DNA of 64,000 nucleotides from Ectopseudomonas chengduensis (lineage in GTDB: Bacteria > Pseudomonadota > Gammaproteobacteria > Pseudomonadales > Pseudomonadaceae), in assembly GCF_900102635.1 (NCBI RefSeq), contig NZ_FMZQ01000011.1, positions 81,469-145,468 on the forward strand. The letters are read 5' to 3'. This document shows, one piece after another, positions 17,518 through 25,270 of the stretch (positions within the stretch are counted from its first letter, which is position 1; each line of letters begins with the position of its first letter). The notes under the pieces were generated by a model, which saw nothing but the letters and a program-made list of their open reading frames with translations, had not been told where the DNA came from and did no database searches. A program made the position numbers and the translations under genes.

Positions 17518-18873
17518 TCAAGCCCCCAACAAACTTTGCCCGCACACGCGCAGCACCTGCGCAGTCACTGCGCCGGAACCCGGCTGGGCGAACCAGGCCA
17601 CGGCCTCGGCGACGTCCTGCGGCAGGCCACCCTGACTCATCGAGTTCATCCGTCGTCCAGCTTCGCGGATACCCAGTGGAATGGCGGCGGTCATCTGGGT
17701 TTCGATGAAGCCGGGGGCGACCGCGTTGATGCTGATGCCTTTCTTCGCCAGGGCCGGCGCCCAGGCCTGAGCCAGGCCGATTACACCGGCCTTGCTCACC
17801 GCGTAGTTGGTTTGACCCATGTTGCCGGCAATGCCGCTGATCGAGGCGATCAGCACCACGCGGCCGTTGTCGTGCAGCTTGTCAGCGTCCAGCAACGCCT
17901 GGGTCAGTACCTGTGGCGCCTTGAGGTTGACGTCGATCACCGAGTTCCAGAACGCGTCGCTCATCTTCGCCAGGGTCTTGTCGCGAGTGATGCCGGCGTT
18001 GTGCACGACGATGTCGAGGCCGTCGGGCAGGGCTTCGACCAGGCGCTGCGGCGCATCGTCGGCGCAGATATCCAGGGTCACGGCCCGCCCACCCAGGCGC
18101 GCCGCCAGCGCCTGCAGCGCATCGGCTGCCTGGGGCACATCGAGCAGCACCACCTCGGCGCCGTCACGGGCGAGCACTTCGGCGATGGACGCGCCGATAC
18201 CGCGCGAGGCACCGGTGACCAGCGCTTTCTTGCCGGCCAGCGGGCGCGTCCAGTCCTTGACCTGTTCGCCGCAGGCGCCGAGACGCAGCACCTGGCCGGA
18301 AACGTAGGCACTTTTCGGCGAGAGGAAGAAGCGCAGCGCGCCCTCCAGCTGCTGATCGCCACCCTTGCCGACATAGAGCAGTTGCACGCTGCCACCGCGG
18401 CGAATCTCCTTGCCCAGCGAGCGGGTAAAGCCCTCCAGCGAGCGCTGCACGCTGGCGGCGACCGGGTCTTTGAGCGACTCCGGCGCACGCCCCAGCACCA
18501 CCACGCGAGGGCTGTTGGCCAACCCCTTGAAGGCGGGCTGGAAGAAATCGCGCAGCTCGATCAACTGCTCGAAACGGGTCAGGTGGCTGGCGTCGAAGAC
18601 CAGCGCCTTGAGCTTGGGGCCGTGCTCGGCGGTCCAGCGGGGCAGGTCGAACTGGCCGTCGCGCGCGGCGAACAACTGATCCGTGAGCTTGCTGGCGAAA
18701 GGCTGGATGGCCTTGACCAGGTCGCCTTCACCGCCGAACAGCAGGGCGCCATCGATCGGTCGTACGCGGCCGGCCATCCAGCGTTCCAGGCGCACAGGCG
18801 CCGGCAGACCGAGGGCGCCAACCAGGCGGCGGCCGGTGGATGAATTGGCGAAGGCGAGGTAACGATCAGACAT
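17518..18873 (-). CDS. Two-domain 3-oxoacyl-ACP/CoA reductase (FabG4-like SDR)
   Basis: 451 aa from the ATG at 18873 (MSDRYLAFANSS), which has AGGAG upstream. The first ~200 residues form a degenerate Rossmann-like domain. The C-terminal ~245 residues are a complete classical SDR: VTGASRGIGASIAEV for NADP, HNAGITRD, and the catalytic Ser and Tyr-x3-Lys in IASISGIAGN and NYAVSKAGV. High-molecular-weight FabG enzymes of this architecture reduce 3-ketoacyl-CoA. It is divergent from the thiolase gene, with which it probably works. Confidence 0.9.
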   Translation of the reverse strand: MSDRYLAFANSSTGRRLVGALGLPAPVRLERWMAGRVRPIDGALLFGGEGDLVKAIQPFASKLTDQLFAARDGQFDLPRWTAEHGPKLKALVFDASHLTRFEQLIELRDFFQPAFKGLANSPRVVVLGRAPESLKDPVAASVQRSLEGFTRSLGKEIRRGGSVQLLYVGKGGDQQLEGALRFFLSPKSAYVSGQVLRLGACGEQVKDWTRPLAGKKALVTGASRGIGASIAEVLARDGAEVVLLDVPQAADALQALAARLGGRAVTLDICADDAPQRLVEALPDGLDIVVHNAGITRDKTLAKMSDAFWNSVIDVNLKAPQVLTQALLDADKLHDNGRVVLIASISGIAGNMGQTNYAVSKAGVIGLAQAWAPALAKKGISINAVAPGFIETQMTAAIPLGIREAGRRMNSMSQGGLPQDVAEAVAWFAQPGSGAVTAQVLRVCGQSLLGA

Positions 18874-19104
18874 GAAGGGCTCCTGCGGGCGAATCGAAAG
18901 TCGTGTCACTGTACGCGGCAGTCGGCAAAGCGCAATTGACTCTGTTGCCTCACGCGCCGGCGAGGCGGCCAATGTTCGCGGCTATTCAAGGTTTAGCCTG
19001 TACGACCATAGGGCTAAAGTGTATGTCTCATGTTTCTGGGAACCGGCTGACGGGCAATAGTTCGCCACAGGTTTCTTCGATTTCTCGACCAGCAAGGAGT
19101 CCAC

Positions 19105-20382
19105 ATGACCCAGTTGCGCCGGGTCGCCATCGTAGGCGGCAACCGTATCCCGTTCGCGCGTTCCAACACCGTCTACGCCAGGGCGAGCAATCAGGAAATG
19201 CTGACCAGCGCCCTTGAAGGGCTGGTCGAGCGCTTCAATCTGCATGGCGAGCGCCTCGGTGAGGTGGTGGCCGGGGCTGTGCTCAAACACTCGCGGGACT
19301 TCAACCTGACCCGTGAATGCGTGCTGGGCTCGCGTCTGGCGCCGGAGACGCCAGCCTACGACCTGCAACAGGCCTGCGGCACCGGCCTGGAAGCGGCGAT
19401 TCTGGTGGCCAACAAGATCGCCCTTGGGCAGATCGACTGCGGCATCGCCGGCGGCGTCGATACCACCTCCGACGCGCCCATTGGCGTCAACGAGGGGCTG
19501 CGGCAGATCCTCCTGGAGGCCAATCGCAGCAAGAGCACCGGCGACAAGATCAAGAGCCTGCTGAAGATTCGCCCGCGCCATCTGGCGCCGCACATCCCAC
19601 GCAATGGCGAGCCGCGCACCGGCTTGTCGATGGGCGAGCATTGCGAGCTGATGGCGCAGCGCTGGGCCATCCCGCGTGACGAGCAGGATCAGCTGGCACT
19701 GGCCAGTCACCAGAAGCTCGCGGCGGCCTACGCCGAGGGTTGGCACGATGACCTGATGACGCCGTTTCTCGGTCTGACCCGCGACCAGAATCTACGCCCG
19801 GACATCAGCGCCGAGAAACTCGCGACCCTCAAACCCTGCTTTGAACGCGGACCGCGCGGCACGCTGACCCCGGCCAACTCCACGCCGCTGACCGATGGCG
19901 CCTCGCTGGTGCTGCTGGCCAGCGAGGAGTGGGCCAAGGCTCGTGGTCTGCCGGTGCTGGCCTACCTGCGCGACGGCGAAGCGGCGGCGGTGGATTTCGT
20001 CCAGGGCAAGGAGGGCCTGCTGATGGCGCCGGTCTATGCGGTGCCGCGCCTGCTGGCGCGCAACGGCCTGACCCTGCAGGACTTCGACTACTACGAGATC
20101 CACGAAGCCTTCGCCGCCCAGGTGCTGTGCACGCTCAAGGCCTGGGAGGACGCCGACTACTGCAAGGAGCGCCTGGGTTTGGACGCCGCACTGGGGACCA
20201 TCGACCGCAGCAAGATGAACGTCAAGGGCAGTTCGCTGGCTGCCGGCCACCCGTTCGCGGCCACCGGCGGGCGTATCGTCGCCAACCTGGCCAAGCTGCT
20301 GTCGGTGGCCGGTGAGGGGCGCGGTCTGATCTCCATCTGCGCGGCAGGCGGTCAGGGTGTGACCGCAATCCTTGAGCGGTAA
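19105..20382 (+). CDS. FadI-like acetyl-CoA C-acyltransferase (thiolase)
   Basis: 425-aa thiolase. The nucleophilic cysteine is Cys91 in QQACGTGLEAA. The active-site histidine is His333 in YEIHEAFAAQVL, and the second cysteine is in the C-terminal ISICAAGGQG. The length and the YARASNQEML start resemble the FadI/trifunctional-beta branch more than the biosynthetic PhaA branch. It catalyses reversible 3-ketoacyl-CoA cleavage or condensation. AAGGAG lies upstream of the ATG. Together with the divergent reductase and MaoC hydratase it makes an incomplete beta-oxidation-like set, with no acyl-CoA dehydrogenase in view. Confidence 0.9.
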   Translation: MTQLRRVAIVGGNRIPFARSNTVYARASNQEMLTSALEGLVERFNLHGERLGEVVAGAVLKHSRDFNLTRECVLGSRLAPETPAYDLQQACGTGLEAAILVANKIALGQIDCGIAGGVDTTSDAPIGVNEGLRQILLEANRSKSTGDKIKSLLKIRPRHLAPHIPRNGEPRTGLSMGEHCELMAQRWAIPRDEQDQLALASHQKLAAAYAEGWHDDLMTPFLGLTRDQNLRPDISAEKLATLKPCFERGPRGTLTPANSTPLTDGASLVLLASEEWAKARGLPVLAYLRDGEAAAVDFVQGKEGLLMAPVYAVPRLLARNGLTLQDFDYYEIHEAFAAQVLCTLKAWEDADYCKERLGLDAALGTIDRSKMNVKGSSLAAGHPFAATGGRIVANLAKLLSVAGEGRGLISICAAGGQGVTAILER

Positions 20383-20440
20383 TCCAATACGGGTGGTCGC
20401 AAGTCATCGCGATCACTCGATGTAAGCAACTCCGTGATTC

Positions 20441-20475
20441 GGGCGGCCCGCGTAGCGCGTGGCCGCCCTTTTTTT
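20441..20475 (+). terminator. Rho-independent terminator after the thiolase gene
   Basis: Arms GGGCGGCC and GGCCGCCC separated by CGCGTAGCGCGT, followed by seven T. It ends the thiolase transcript upstream of the cio promoter region. The rest of the 384-bp gap to cioA holds only the promoter region. Confidence 0.85.
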
Positions 20476-20608
20476 GTGCGCCGCCTGGCTGTAGGAGGGG
20501 CTTTAGCCGCGATGACCGCCTGCAATGAGTGGTTGCTGCGGTGGCCTGTCGCGCGGCAAATCACCACAGCGCTAGTTATGCCTTTAGCGGCTAGTCTTTT
20601 AGTGCGCA

Positions 20609-20622
20609 TTGATCCAGATCAG
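20609..20622 (+). promoter_or_regulatory. ANR/FNR-type site upstream of cioAB
   Basis: TTGATCCAGATCAG matches TTGAT-N4-ATCAA at 9 of 10 defined positions. It lies about 145 bp upstream of cioA. In P. aeruginosa cioAB is repressed by ANR at low oxygen; this site could do the same here (inference). Confidence 0.65.
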
Positions 20623-20766
20623 TACGCCTTTTCGCGCTTTACTCAGCAGCTTCTCGACTGCATTCCATTTCCATAAGAACAATTTCAGTTCGTTTGACTC
20701 CAAGACCTGGAGTCTATGGATCGGCTTGCGTGCTGGGGCCGAAATAACCCTGAATGAGGATGTGAC

Positions 20767-22206
20767 ATGTTCGGCCTAGAGGCGCTTGATCTCGCCCGAA
20801 TCCAGTTTGCCTTCACCATTTCCTTCCACATCGTCTTTCCGGCCATCACCATTGGTTTGGCCAGCTACCTGGCGGTGCTCGAAGGTCTTTGGTTGAAGAC
20901 CAGCAATACCCTGTACCGTGATCTCTATCATTTCTGGTCGAAGATCTTCGCGGTCAACTTCGGCATGGGCGTGGTCTCCGGCCTGGTCATGGCCTATCAG
21001 TTCGGCACCAACTGGAGTGCCTTCTCCGACTTTGCCGGGGCGGTCACCGGGCCGCTGCTGACCTACGAGGTGCTCACCGCGTTCTTCCTCGAAGCGGGGT
21101 TCCTCGGCGTCATGCTGTTCGGCTGGAACCGCGTCGGGCCTGGCCTGCACTTCTTCTCCACGGTGATGGTGGCCATCGGCACGCTGATCTCGACCTTCTG
21201 GATTCTCGCCTCCAACAGCTGGATGCACACGCCGCAGGGTTACGAGATCATCGATGGCCGGGTGATTCCGGTGGACTGGTTCGCCGTGGTGTTCAACCCG
21301 TCGTTCCCTTATCGCCTTGCGCATATGGCGACCGCCGCGTTCCTTGCCACCGCCTTCTTCGTCGGCGCTTCGGCGGCCTGGCACCTGCTGCGCGGGCGTG
21401 ACAACCCGGCTATCCGCAAGATGCTCTCGATGGCGCTGTGGATGGCTCTGCTGGTGGCGCCGATACAGGCTTTCATCGGTGACCTGCATGGCCTCAACAC
21501 CCTCAAGTACCAGCCGGCGAAGATCGCCGCCATTGAAGGACACTGGGAAAATGTCGGTGACGAGCCGACCCCGCTCATCCTCTTCGGCTGGCCGGATATG
21601 GAACGTGAGGAAACCCGTTTCAAGGTGGAAATCCCCGCGCTCGGTAGCCTGATCCTGACCCACAGCCTGGATAAACAGGTGCCGGCCCTGAAGGACTTCC
21701 CGCCGGAAGACCGCGCCAATTCCACCATCGTCTTTTGGACCTTCCGCATCATGGTCGCCATGGGCCTGATGATGATCCTCACCGGCCTGTGGGGCACCTG
21801 GCTGCGCCGCGGCGAGCGGCTGTATACCTGCCGGCCATTCCTGCATCTGGCGGTGTGGATGGGCCCGAGCGGGATCATCGCCATCCTCGCCGGCTGGTAC
21901 ACCACCGAGATCGGCCGCCAACCCTGGATCATCCATGGCCTGATGCGTACCGCCGATGCTTCGTCAGGGCATAGCGCGGCGCAGTTGGGCTTTACCCTGG
22001 CTCTGTTCGTGGTGGTCTATTTCGTGCTGTTCGGTGCGGGCATCGGCTACATGCTGCGCCTGGTGCGCAAGGGGCCGAAGATCGACGAGGGCAAGGAAAC
22101 GTCCGAAGGTGGGCCCGGTCAGCCGCGTACGCCAGCGCGTCCGCTGTCGGCGGCCGAAGAAGGCCTGGAAGATGGTGAAACCGACACCTTGCCGGAGAGG
22201 AGCTGA
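20767..22206 (+). CDS. cioA: Cyanide-insensitive ubiquinol oxidase subunit I
   Basis: 479-aa cytochrome bd-type subunit I, the quinol-oxidising, haem-carrying inner-membrane subunit. It opens LDLARIQFAFTISFHIVFPA with the conserved His19-region haem ligand and has about nine hydrophobic helices. GRQPWIIHGLMRT, close to the canonical GRQPW motif, is present near residue 380. The Q-loop is short, as in CioA rather than E. coli CydA. The tail is hydrophilic (PGQPRTPARPLS). cioB starts 2 bp downstream. Confidence 0.95.
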   Translation: MFGLEALDLARIQFAFTISFHIVFPAITIGLASYLAVLEGLWLKTSNTLYRDLYHFWSKIFAVNFGMGVVSGLVMAYQFGTNWSAFSDFAGAVTGPLLTYEVLTAFFLEAGFLGVMLFGWNRVGPGLHFFSTVMVAIGTLISTFWILASNSWMHTPQGYEIIDGRVIPVDWFAVVFNPSFPYRLAHMATAAFLATAFFVGASAAWHLLRGRDNPAIRKMLSMALWMALLVAPIQAFIGDLHGLNTLKYQPAKIAAIEGHWENVGDEPTPLILFGWPDMEREETRFKVEIPALGSLILTHSLDKQVPALKDFPPEDRANSTIVFWTFRIMVAMGLMMILTGLWGTWLRRGERLYTCRPFLHLAVWMGPSGIIAILAGWYTTEIGRQPWIIHGLMRTADASSGHSAAQLGFTLALFVVVYFVLFGAGIGYMLRLVRKGPKIDEGKETSEGGPGQPRTPARPLSAAEEGLEDGETDTLPERS

Positions 22207-22208
22207 AC

Positions 22209-23216
22209 ATGGGTATCGACCTTCCGCTGATCTGGGCGGTGATCATCGCCTTTGGCGTAATGATGTACGTGGTGATGGATGGCTTCGATCTGGGTATCGG
22301 CATCCTCTTTCCCTTCGTCCGTGACGACGGCGAGCGCGACGTGATGATGAACACCGTCGCACCGGTCTGGGACGGCAACGAGACCTGGCTGGTACTCGGC
22401 GGTGCCGGCCTGTTCGGCGCCTTCCCGCTGGCCTATGCGGTGGTACTCGACGCGCTTTATCTGCCGCTGATCCTGATGTTGCTGGGGCTGATCTTCCGTG
22501 GTGTGGCCTTCGAGTTTCGCTTCAAGGCCAAGGCCGCCAAGCGCCATCTGTGGGATAAGGCCTTCATCGGCGGCTCGCTGACTGCCACCTTCTTCCAGGG
22601 CGTGGCACTGGGCGCCTATATCGACGGTTTCGAGGTGGTCAATCGCAGTTTCGCCGGTGGAGCGTTCGACTGGCTGACGCCATTCTCGGTGTTCTGCGGC
22701 CTGGCGCTGATCGCTGCCTATGCGTTGCTCGGCTGCACCTGGCTGATCATGAAAACCGAAGGTCGCTTGCAACAGCAGATGCATGATCTGGGGCGCCCGC
22801 TGGTATTCGTGGTGCTGGCCGTGACTGGTATCGTCAGTCTGTGGACGCCGTTCGAGCATCCGGCGATTGCCGAGCGCTGGTTCAGCCTGCCCAACCTGTT
22901 CTGGTTCATGCCGGTGCCAGTGCTGGTGCTGCTGTGCACCTGGGCGCTGCTGCGGGCCGTGGCCAGCAACGCCAACTACTCGCCATTCTTGCTCACCCTG
23001 GCGCTGATCTTCCTCGGCTACAGCGGCCTGGGCATCAGCCTGTGGCCGAACGTGATTCCGCCGTCGATCAGTATCTGGGAGGCCTCCGCACCGCCGCAGA
23101 GCCAGGGCTTCATGCTGGTGGGCGCGTTGTTCATCATTCCCTTCATTCTCATGTACACCGCCTGGAGCTATTACGTGTTTAGAGGCAAGGTGACGGTGGA
23201 TGACGGCTATCACTGA
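22209..23216 (+). CDS. cioB: Cyanide-insensitive ubiquinol oxidase subunit II
   Basis: 335-aa bd-type subunit II with about eight membrane helices. It begins LPLIWAVIIAFGVMMYVVMD and has the conserved GFDLGIGILFPF and TVAPVWDGNETWLVLGGAGL segments. An AGAGGAG site overlaps the end of cioA. Its stop codon overlaps by one base the start of a long inverted-repeat element (23216-23400) that separates it from the DUF2474 gene. Confidence 0.95.
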   Translation: MGIDLPLIWAVIIAFGVMMYVVMDGFDLGIGILFPFVRDDGERDVMMNTVAPVWDGNETWLVLGGAGLFGAFPLAYAVVLDALYLPLILMLLGLIFRGVAFEFRFKAKAAKRHLWDKAFIGGSLTATFFQGVALGAYIDGFEVVNRSFAGGAFDWLTPFSVFCGLALIAAYALLGCTWLIMKTEGRLQQQMHDLGRPLVFVVLAVTGIVSLWTPFEHPAIAERWFSLPNLFWFMPVPVLVLLCTWALLRAVASNANYSPFLLTLALIFLGYSGLGISLWPNVIPPSISIWEASAPPQSQGFMLVGALFIIPFILMYTAWSYYVFRGKVTVDDGYH

Positions 23217-23400
23217 GAACCTGTCCAAAGCCTGCTGCGCGTCGGCCCTGCGGCGTTAAAAGCAGGCTCGGCCTGCTCATGTACCACTTGTACAGTCGAA
23301 CGCGACTCCGACCGGTCCTCGCCTGCTTTGACCAGCCGGAGGCTGTTACTCACGTTGCGCCTTGCATGGCTCTAGCTCGCGAGGCTTTGAATCAGGTTCT
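23216..23400. repeat. Long nested inverted-repeat element (copy 1)
   Basis: 185-bp element. Outer arms AGAACCTG-tcc-AAAGCCT and AGGCTTTGAATCAGGTTCT pair. Inside them AAAGCAGGC (23259-23267) pairs with GCCTGCTTT (23321-23329). At the centre TGTAC-CACTT-GTACA (23280-23294) forms a small hairpin. The layout is shared with 37404-37546 although the stem sequences differ. It lies between cioB and the DUF2474 gene and could affect mRNA processing or be a MITE-like element. Confidence 0.75.
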
Positions 23401-23412
23401 TAGGAGACGGCC

Positions 23413-23559
23413 ATGACCGAAACCGAAGAGAAGAAACCGCTGTGGCAGCGTCTGGGTTGGCTGGTGCTGATCTGGGCCTGCAGCGTCACCGCGCTGGGCA
23501 TCGTGGCCTGGCTGTTGCGCCAGTTCATGAGCGCGGCGGGGTTGGGGACGCCGGGCTGA
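23413..23559 (+). CDS. DUF2474 small membrane protein (CIO accessory)
   Basis: 48-aa single-helix protein MTETEEKKPLWQRLGWLVLI... with a charged N-terminus, one transmembrane span (residues ~15-37) and a short Gly-rich tail. TAGGAG lies 7 bases upstream of the ATG. DUF2474 proteins are habitually encoded after cioAB and resemble CydX-type small subunits of bd oxidases in position and shape; that role is inferred. Here an inverted-repeat element separates it from cioB by about 196 bp. Confidence 0.85.
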   Translation: MTETEEKKPLWQRLGWLVLIWACSVTALGIVAWLLRQFMSAAGLGTPG

Positions 23560-23612
23560 GCCCGGCGATCCAGCCAACGTCCATTCGGCCAATAGGGTCG
23601 AGTGGATATATT

Positions 23613-23624
23613 TGAAAATCATTT
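23613..23624 (+). promoter_or_regulatory. Fur-like box upstream of fecI
   Basis: TGAAAATCATTT matches the core TGATAATCATT of the Fur consensus at 10 of 11 positions and lies about 47 bp before the GTG start of fecI. The surrounding AT-rich stretch could hold the promoter. It suggests iron repression of fecIR. Confidence 0.6.
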
Positions 23625-23670
23625 GCGCTTGTAATATTTTCTCGGGTTTTCCCGGCACCGAGAACCCTTC

Positions 23671-24171
23671 GTGTCCCTGCCTGTCGATCCACTGCCTCCT
23701 GAAGAACTGTTCCGGCGCCATTCCCCGGAGCTGCTGCGCTTCTTCACCCGGCAGACACGCTGCAGTGAACTCGCCGCCGATCTGCGCCAGGAAACCTGGC
23801 TGCGCTTGCAGGGGCGTCGTACCGAGGAGATCGGTAACGTACGCGCCTTTCTCTACCGCATCGCTCGCAACCTGCTCATCGACCACCATCGCCAACAGCA
23901 GACTCGTCCGCAGTCGGCACCGCTCGACGAAGCGCTGGAAAGCGAACTCCCCGACCCCGAACGCGCCATCGAGGACAGTCGCCGTCTGGCTCGTCTGCAG
24001 CTCCTGATGCATGAATTGCCCGAACACCTGCGCCAGGCGCTGTTGTGGAATCGCCTGGACGGCCTGACCCAGCGTGAGATCGGCGAGCGCCTGGGCGTCT
24101 CGGAAAGCATGGCCGGACGCTATATCCTCAAGGCCCTCGAATATTGCCAGGAACGCATGGATGACCACTGA
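23671..24171 (+). CDS. fecI: FecI-like ECF sigma factor
   Basis: 166-aa group IV (extracytoplasmic function) sigma factor for iron uptake. Region 2 is seen as ELAADLRQETWLRLQGR through IGNVRAFLYRIARNLLIDHHR, and region 4 as LPEHLRQALLWNRLDGLTQR followed by a helix-turn-helix (EIGERLGVSESMAGRYILKAL). The predicted start is GTG with a weak ribosome-binding site. Its stop overlaps the fecR start, so the two are translated together. Confidence 0.92.
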   Translation: MSLPVDPLPPEELFRRHSPELLRFFTRQTRCSELAADLRQETWLRLQGRRTEEIGNVRAFLYRIARNLLIDHHRQQQTRPQSAPLDEALESELPDPERAIEDSRRLARLQLLMHELPEHLRQALLWNRLDGLTQREIGERLGVSESMAGRYILKALEYCQERMDDH

Positions 24172-25081
24172 GGCTGATCTGGGTAGCCAGGCCCGGGAGT
24201 GGCTGGTGCTGCTGAATTCCGGGCGGGCCAGTGCCGCTGATCACGCGGCGATGGAGCGCTGGCGCCGGACCAGTGCTGAGCATGCCAAGGCGCTGGCGGA
24301 AGCGGAAAACCTGTGGGCGCTGCTCGGCCAAGTCGAGCGGCCCGCTGCCATCGTGCAGGCCATGCACAGACGCAAGCGGCGCTGGCCGCTGCCACTGGCT
24401 AGTGCGGCCAGCCTGCTGCTGGCGCTGTGGTTGACCCCGCCGGGCTGGCATGCCGATGTACGTACTCAGGCCGGAGAAATCCGCGAGATAACGTTCGAGG
24501 ATGGCTCGCGGCTGCAGCTCAATGGCGCCACCGCTCTTGACTGGAACGCCGATGCAGACGGTCAGCGCCGAGTGCGTCTGTATCGCGGCCAGGTCGATTT
24601 CCAGGTAGCGGCCGATGCTGTCCACCCCTTCGTGATCGAGGCCGGTGAGGCGCGCATTCGCGTCACCGGGACTCGGTTCGACGTCAACCTGCTGGGGGAT
24701 CAGGTGTTGCTGGCGGTCAGCGAAGGGCATGTGCAGGTCAGTGACAGCGAGGGTACCGAGCGAGCCGTGCAGGCTGGCGAGCAGATCGCCTGGCGTGGTG
24801 GTCGTCTGCAATCACTGCAGCCACTGGATGCCGCGCGGGCTTTGGCCTGGCAACGGGGGCGGCTGGTATTCCGTGATCGCCCGTTGCCCGAAGTGTTCGA
24901 GGAGCTGCAGCGCCAGCAGGCACAGCAGGTGCTGTTTCTCGATGCAGCGGCGCGTGAGCTGAAGGTCACCGGCGTATTCGCTCTGGATGATCCACAGGCC
25001 TTACTGCGCGCCATCGAGACCGCTCTGCCGGTCAAGCTGACCCACTTGCCGGGCGTGCTGCTGGTGTCGTCCGACGGCTGA
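24161..25081 (+). CDS. fecR: FecR-like anti-sigma/sigma regulator
   Basis: 306-aa inner-membrane regulator. The start at 24161 (MTTEADLGSQ) overlaps the last codons of fecI; an in-frame Met at 24074 lies inside fecI. Residues ~1-65 are the cytoplasmic DUF4880-type sigma-binding domain (AREWLVLLNSGRASAADHAA, ERWRRTSAEHAKAL). A membrane span is at about residues 71-90. The periplasmic FecR domain follows (EIREITFEDGSRLQLNGATA, ARIRVTGTRFDV, VSEGHVQVS). It passes the ferri-siderophore signal from the receptor downstream to FecI. Confidence 0.92.
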   Translation: MTTEADLGSQAREWLVLLNSGRASAADHAAMERWRRTSAEHAKALAEAENLWALLGQVERPAAIVQAMHRRKRRWPLPLASAASLLLALWLTPPGWHADVRTQAGEIREITFEDGSRLQLNGATALDWNADADGQRRVRLYRGQVDFQVAADAVHPFVIEAGEARIRVTGTRFDVNLLGDQVLLAVSEGHVQVSDSEGTERAVQAGEQIAWRGGRLQSLQPLDAARALAWQRGRLVFRDRPLPEVFEELQRQQAQQVLFLDAAARELKVTGVFALDDPQALLRAIETALPVKLTHLPGVLLVSSDG

Positions 25082-25116
25082 TCTTCCAATCTGACAACTG
25101 CCGGACGTGCACCACG

Positions 25117-25139
25117 CCCCGGATTGCATCCGGGCTACG
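25117..25139. repeat. Short REP-like inverted repeat before the receptor gene
   Basis: CCCCGGATTGCATCCGGGCT forms a compact hairpin (CCCGGAT/ATCCGGG) just after fecR. It is the same type as 6179-6225 and could stabilise the fecIR message. Confidence 0.55.
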
Positions 25140-25224
25140 ACTGGGTGATGCCGCGAATCTTTTTTCGAAATATTTGCTGCTCCGGTTCAGGAATGCGAAT
25201 TACCTTCGTCTTCTGTTTCTGCAA

Positions 25225-25241
25225 ATGCGACTTTTTCGCAT
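25225..25241 (+). promoter_or_regulatory. Perfect inverted repeat in the receptor leader
   Basis: ATGCGA-CTTTT-TCGCAT, a 6-bp stem with a 5-base loop, lies 30 bp before the receptor ATG. It could be an operator or an mRNA hairpin in the leader; no known regulator motif is recognised. Confidence 0.35.
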
Positions 25242-25270
25242 GAATAGCCAGCAGAGCACAGGACATCCGC

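Noticed and set aside
25147..25185. Fur box upstream of the TonB receptor
   Set aside because: AT-rich sequence is present (TTTTTTCGAAATATTTGC), but it does not match the Fur consensus well enough to call.
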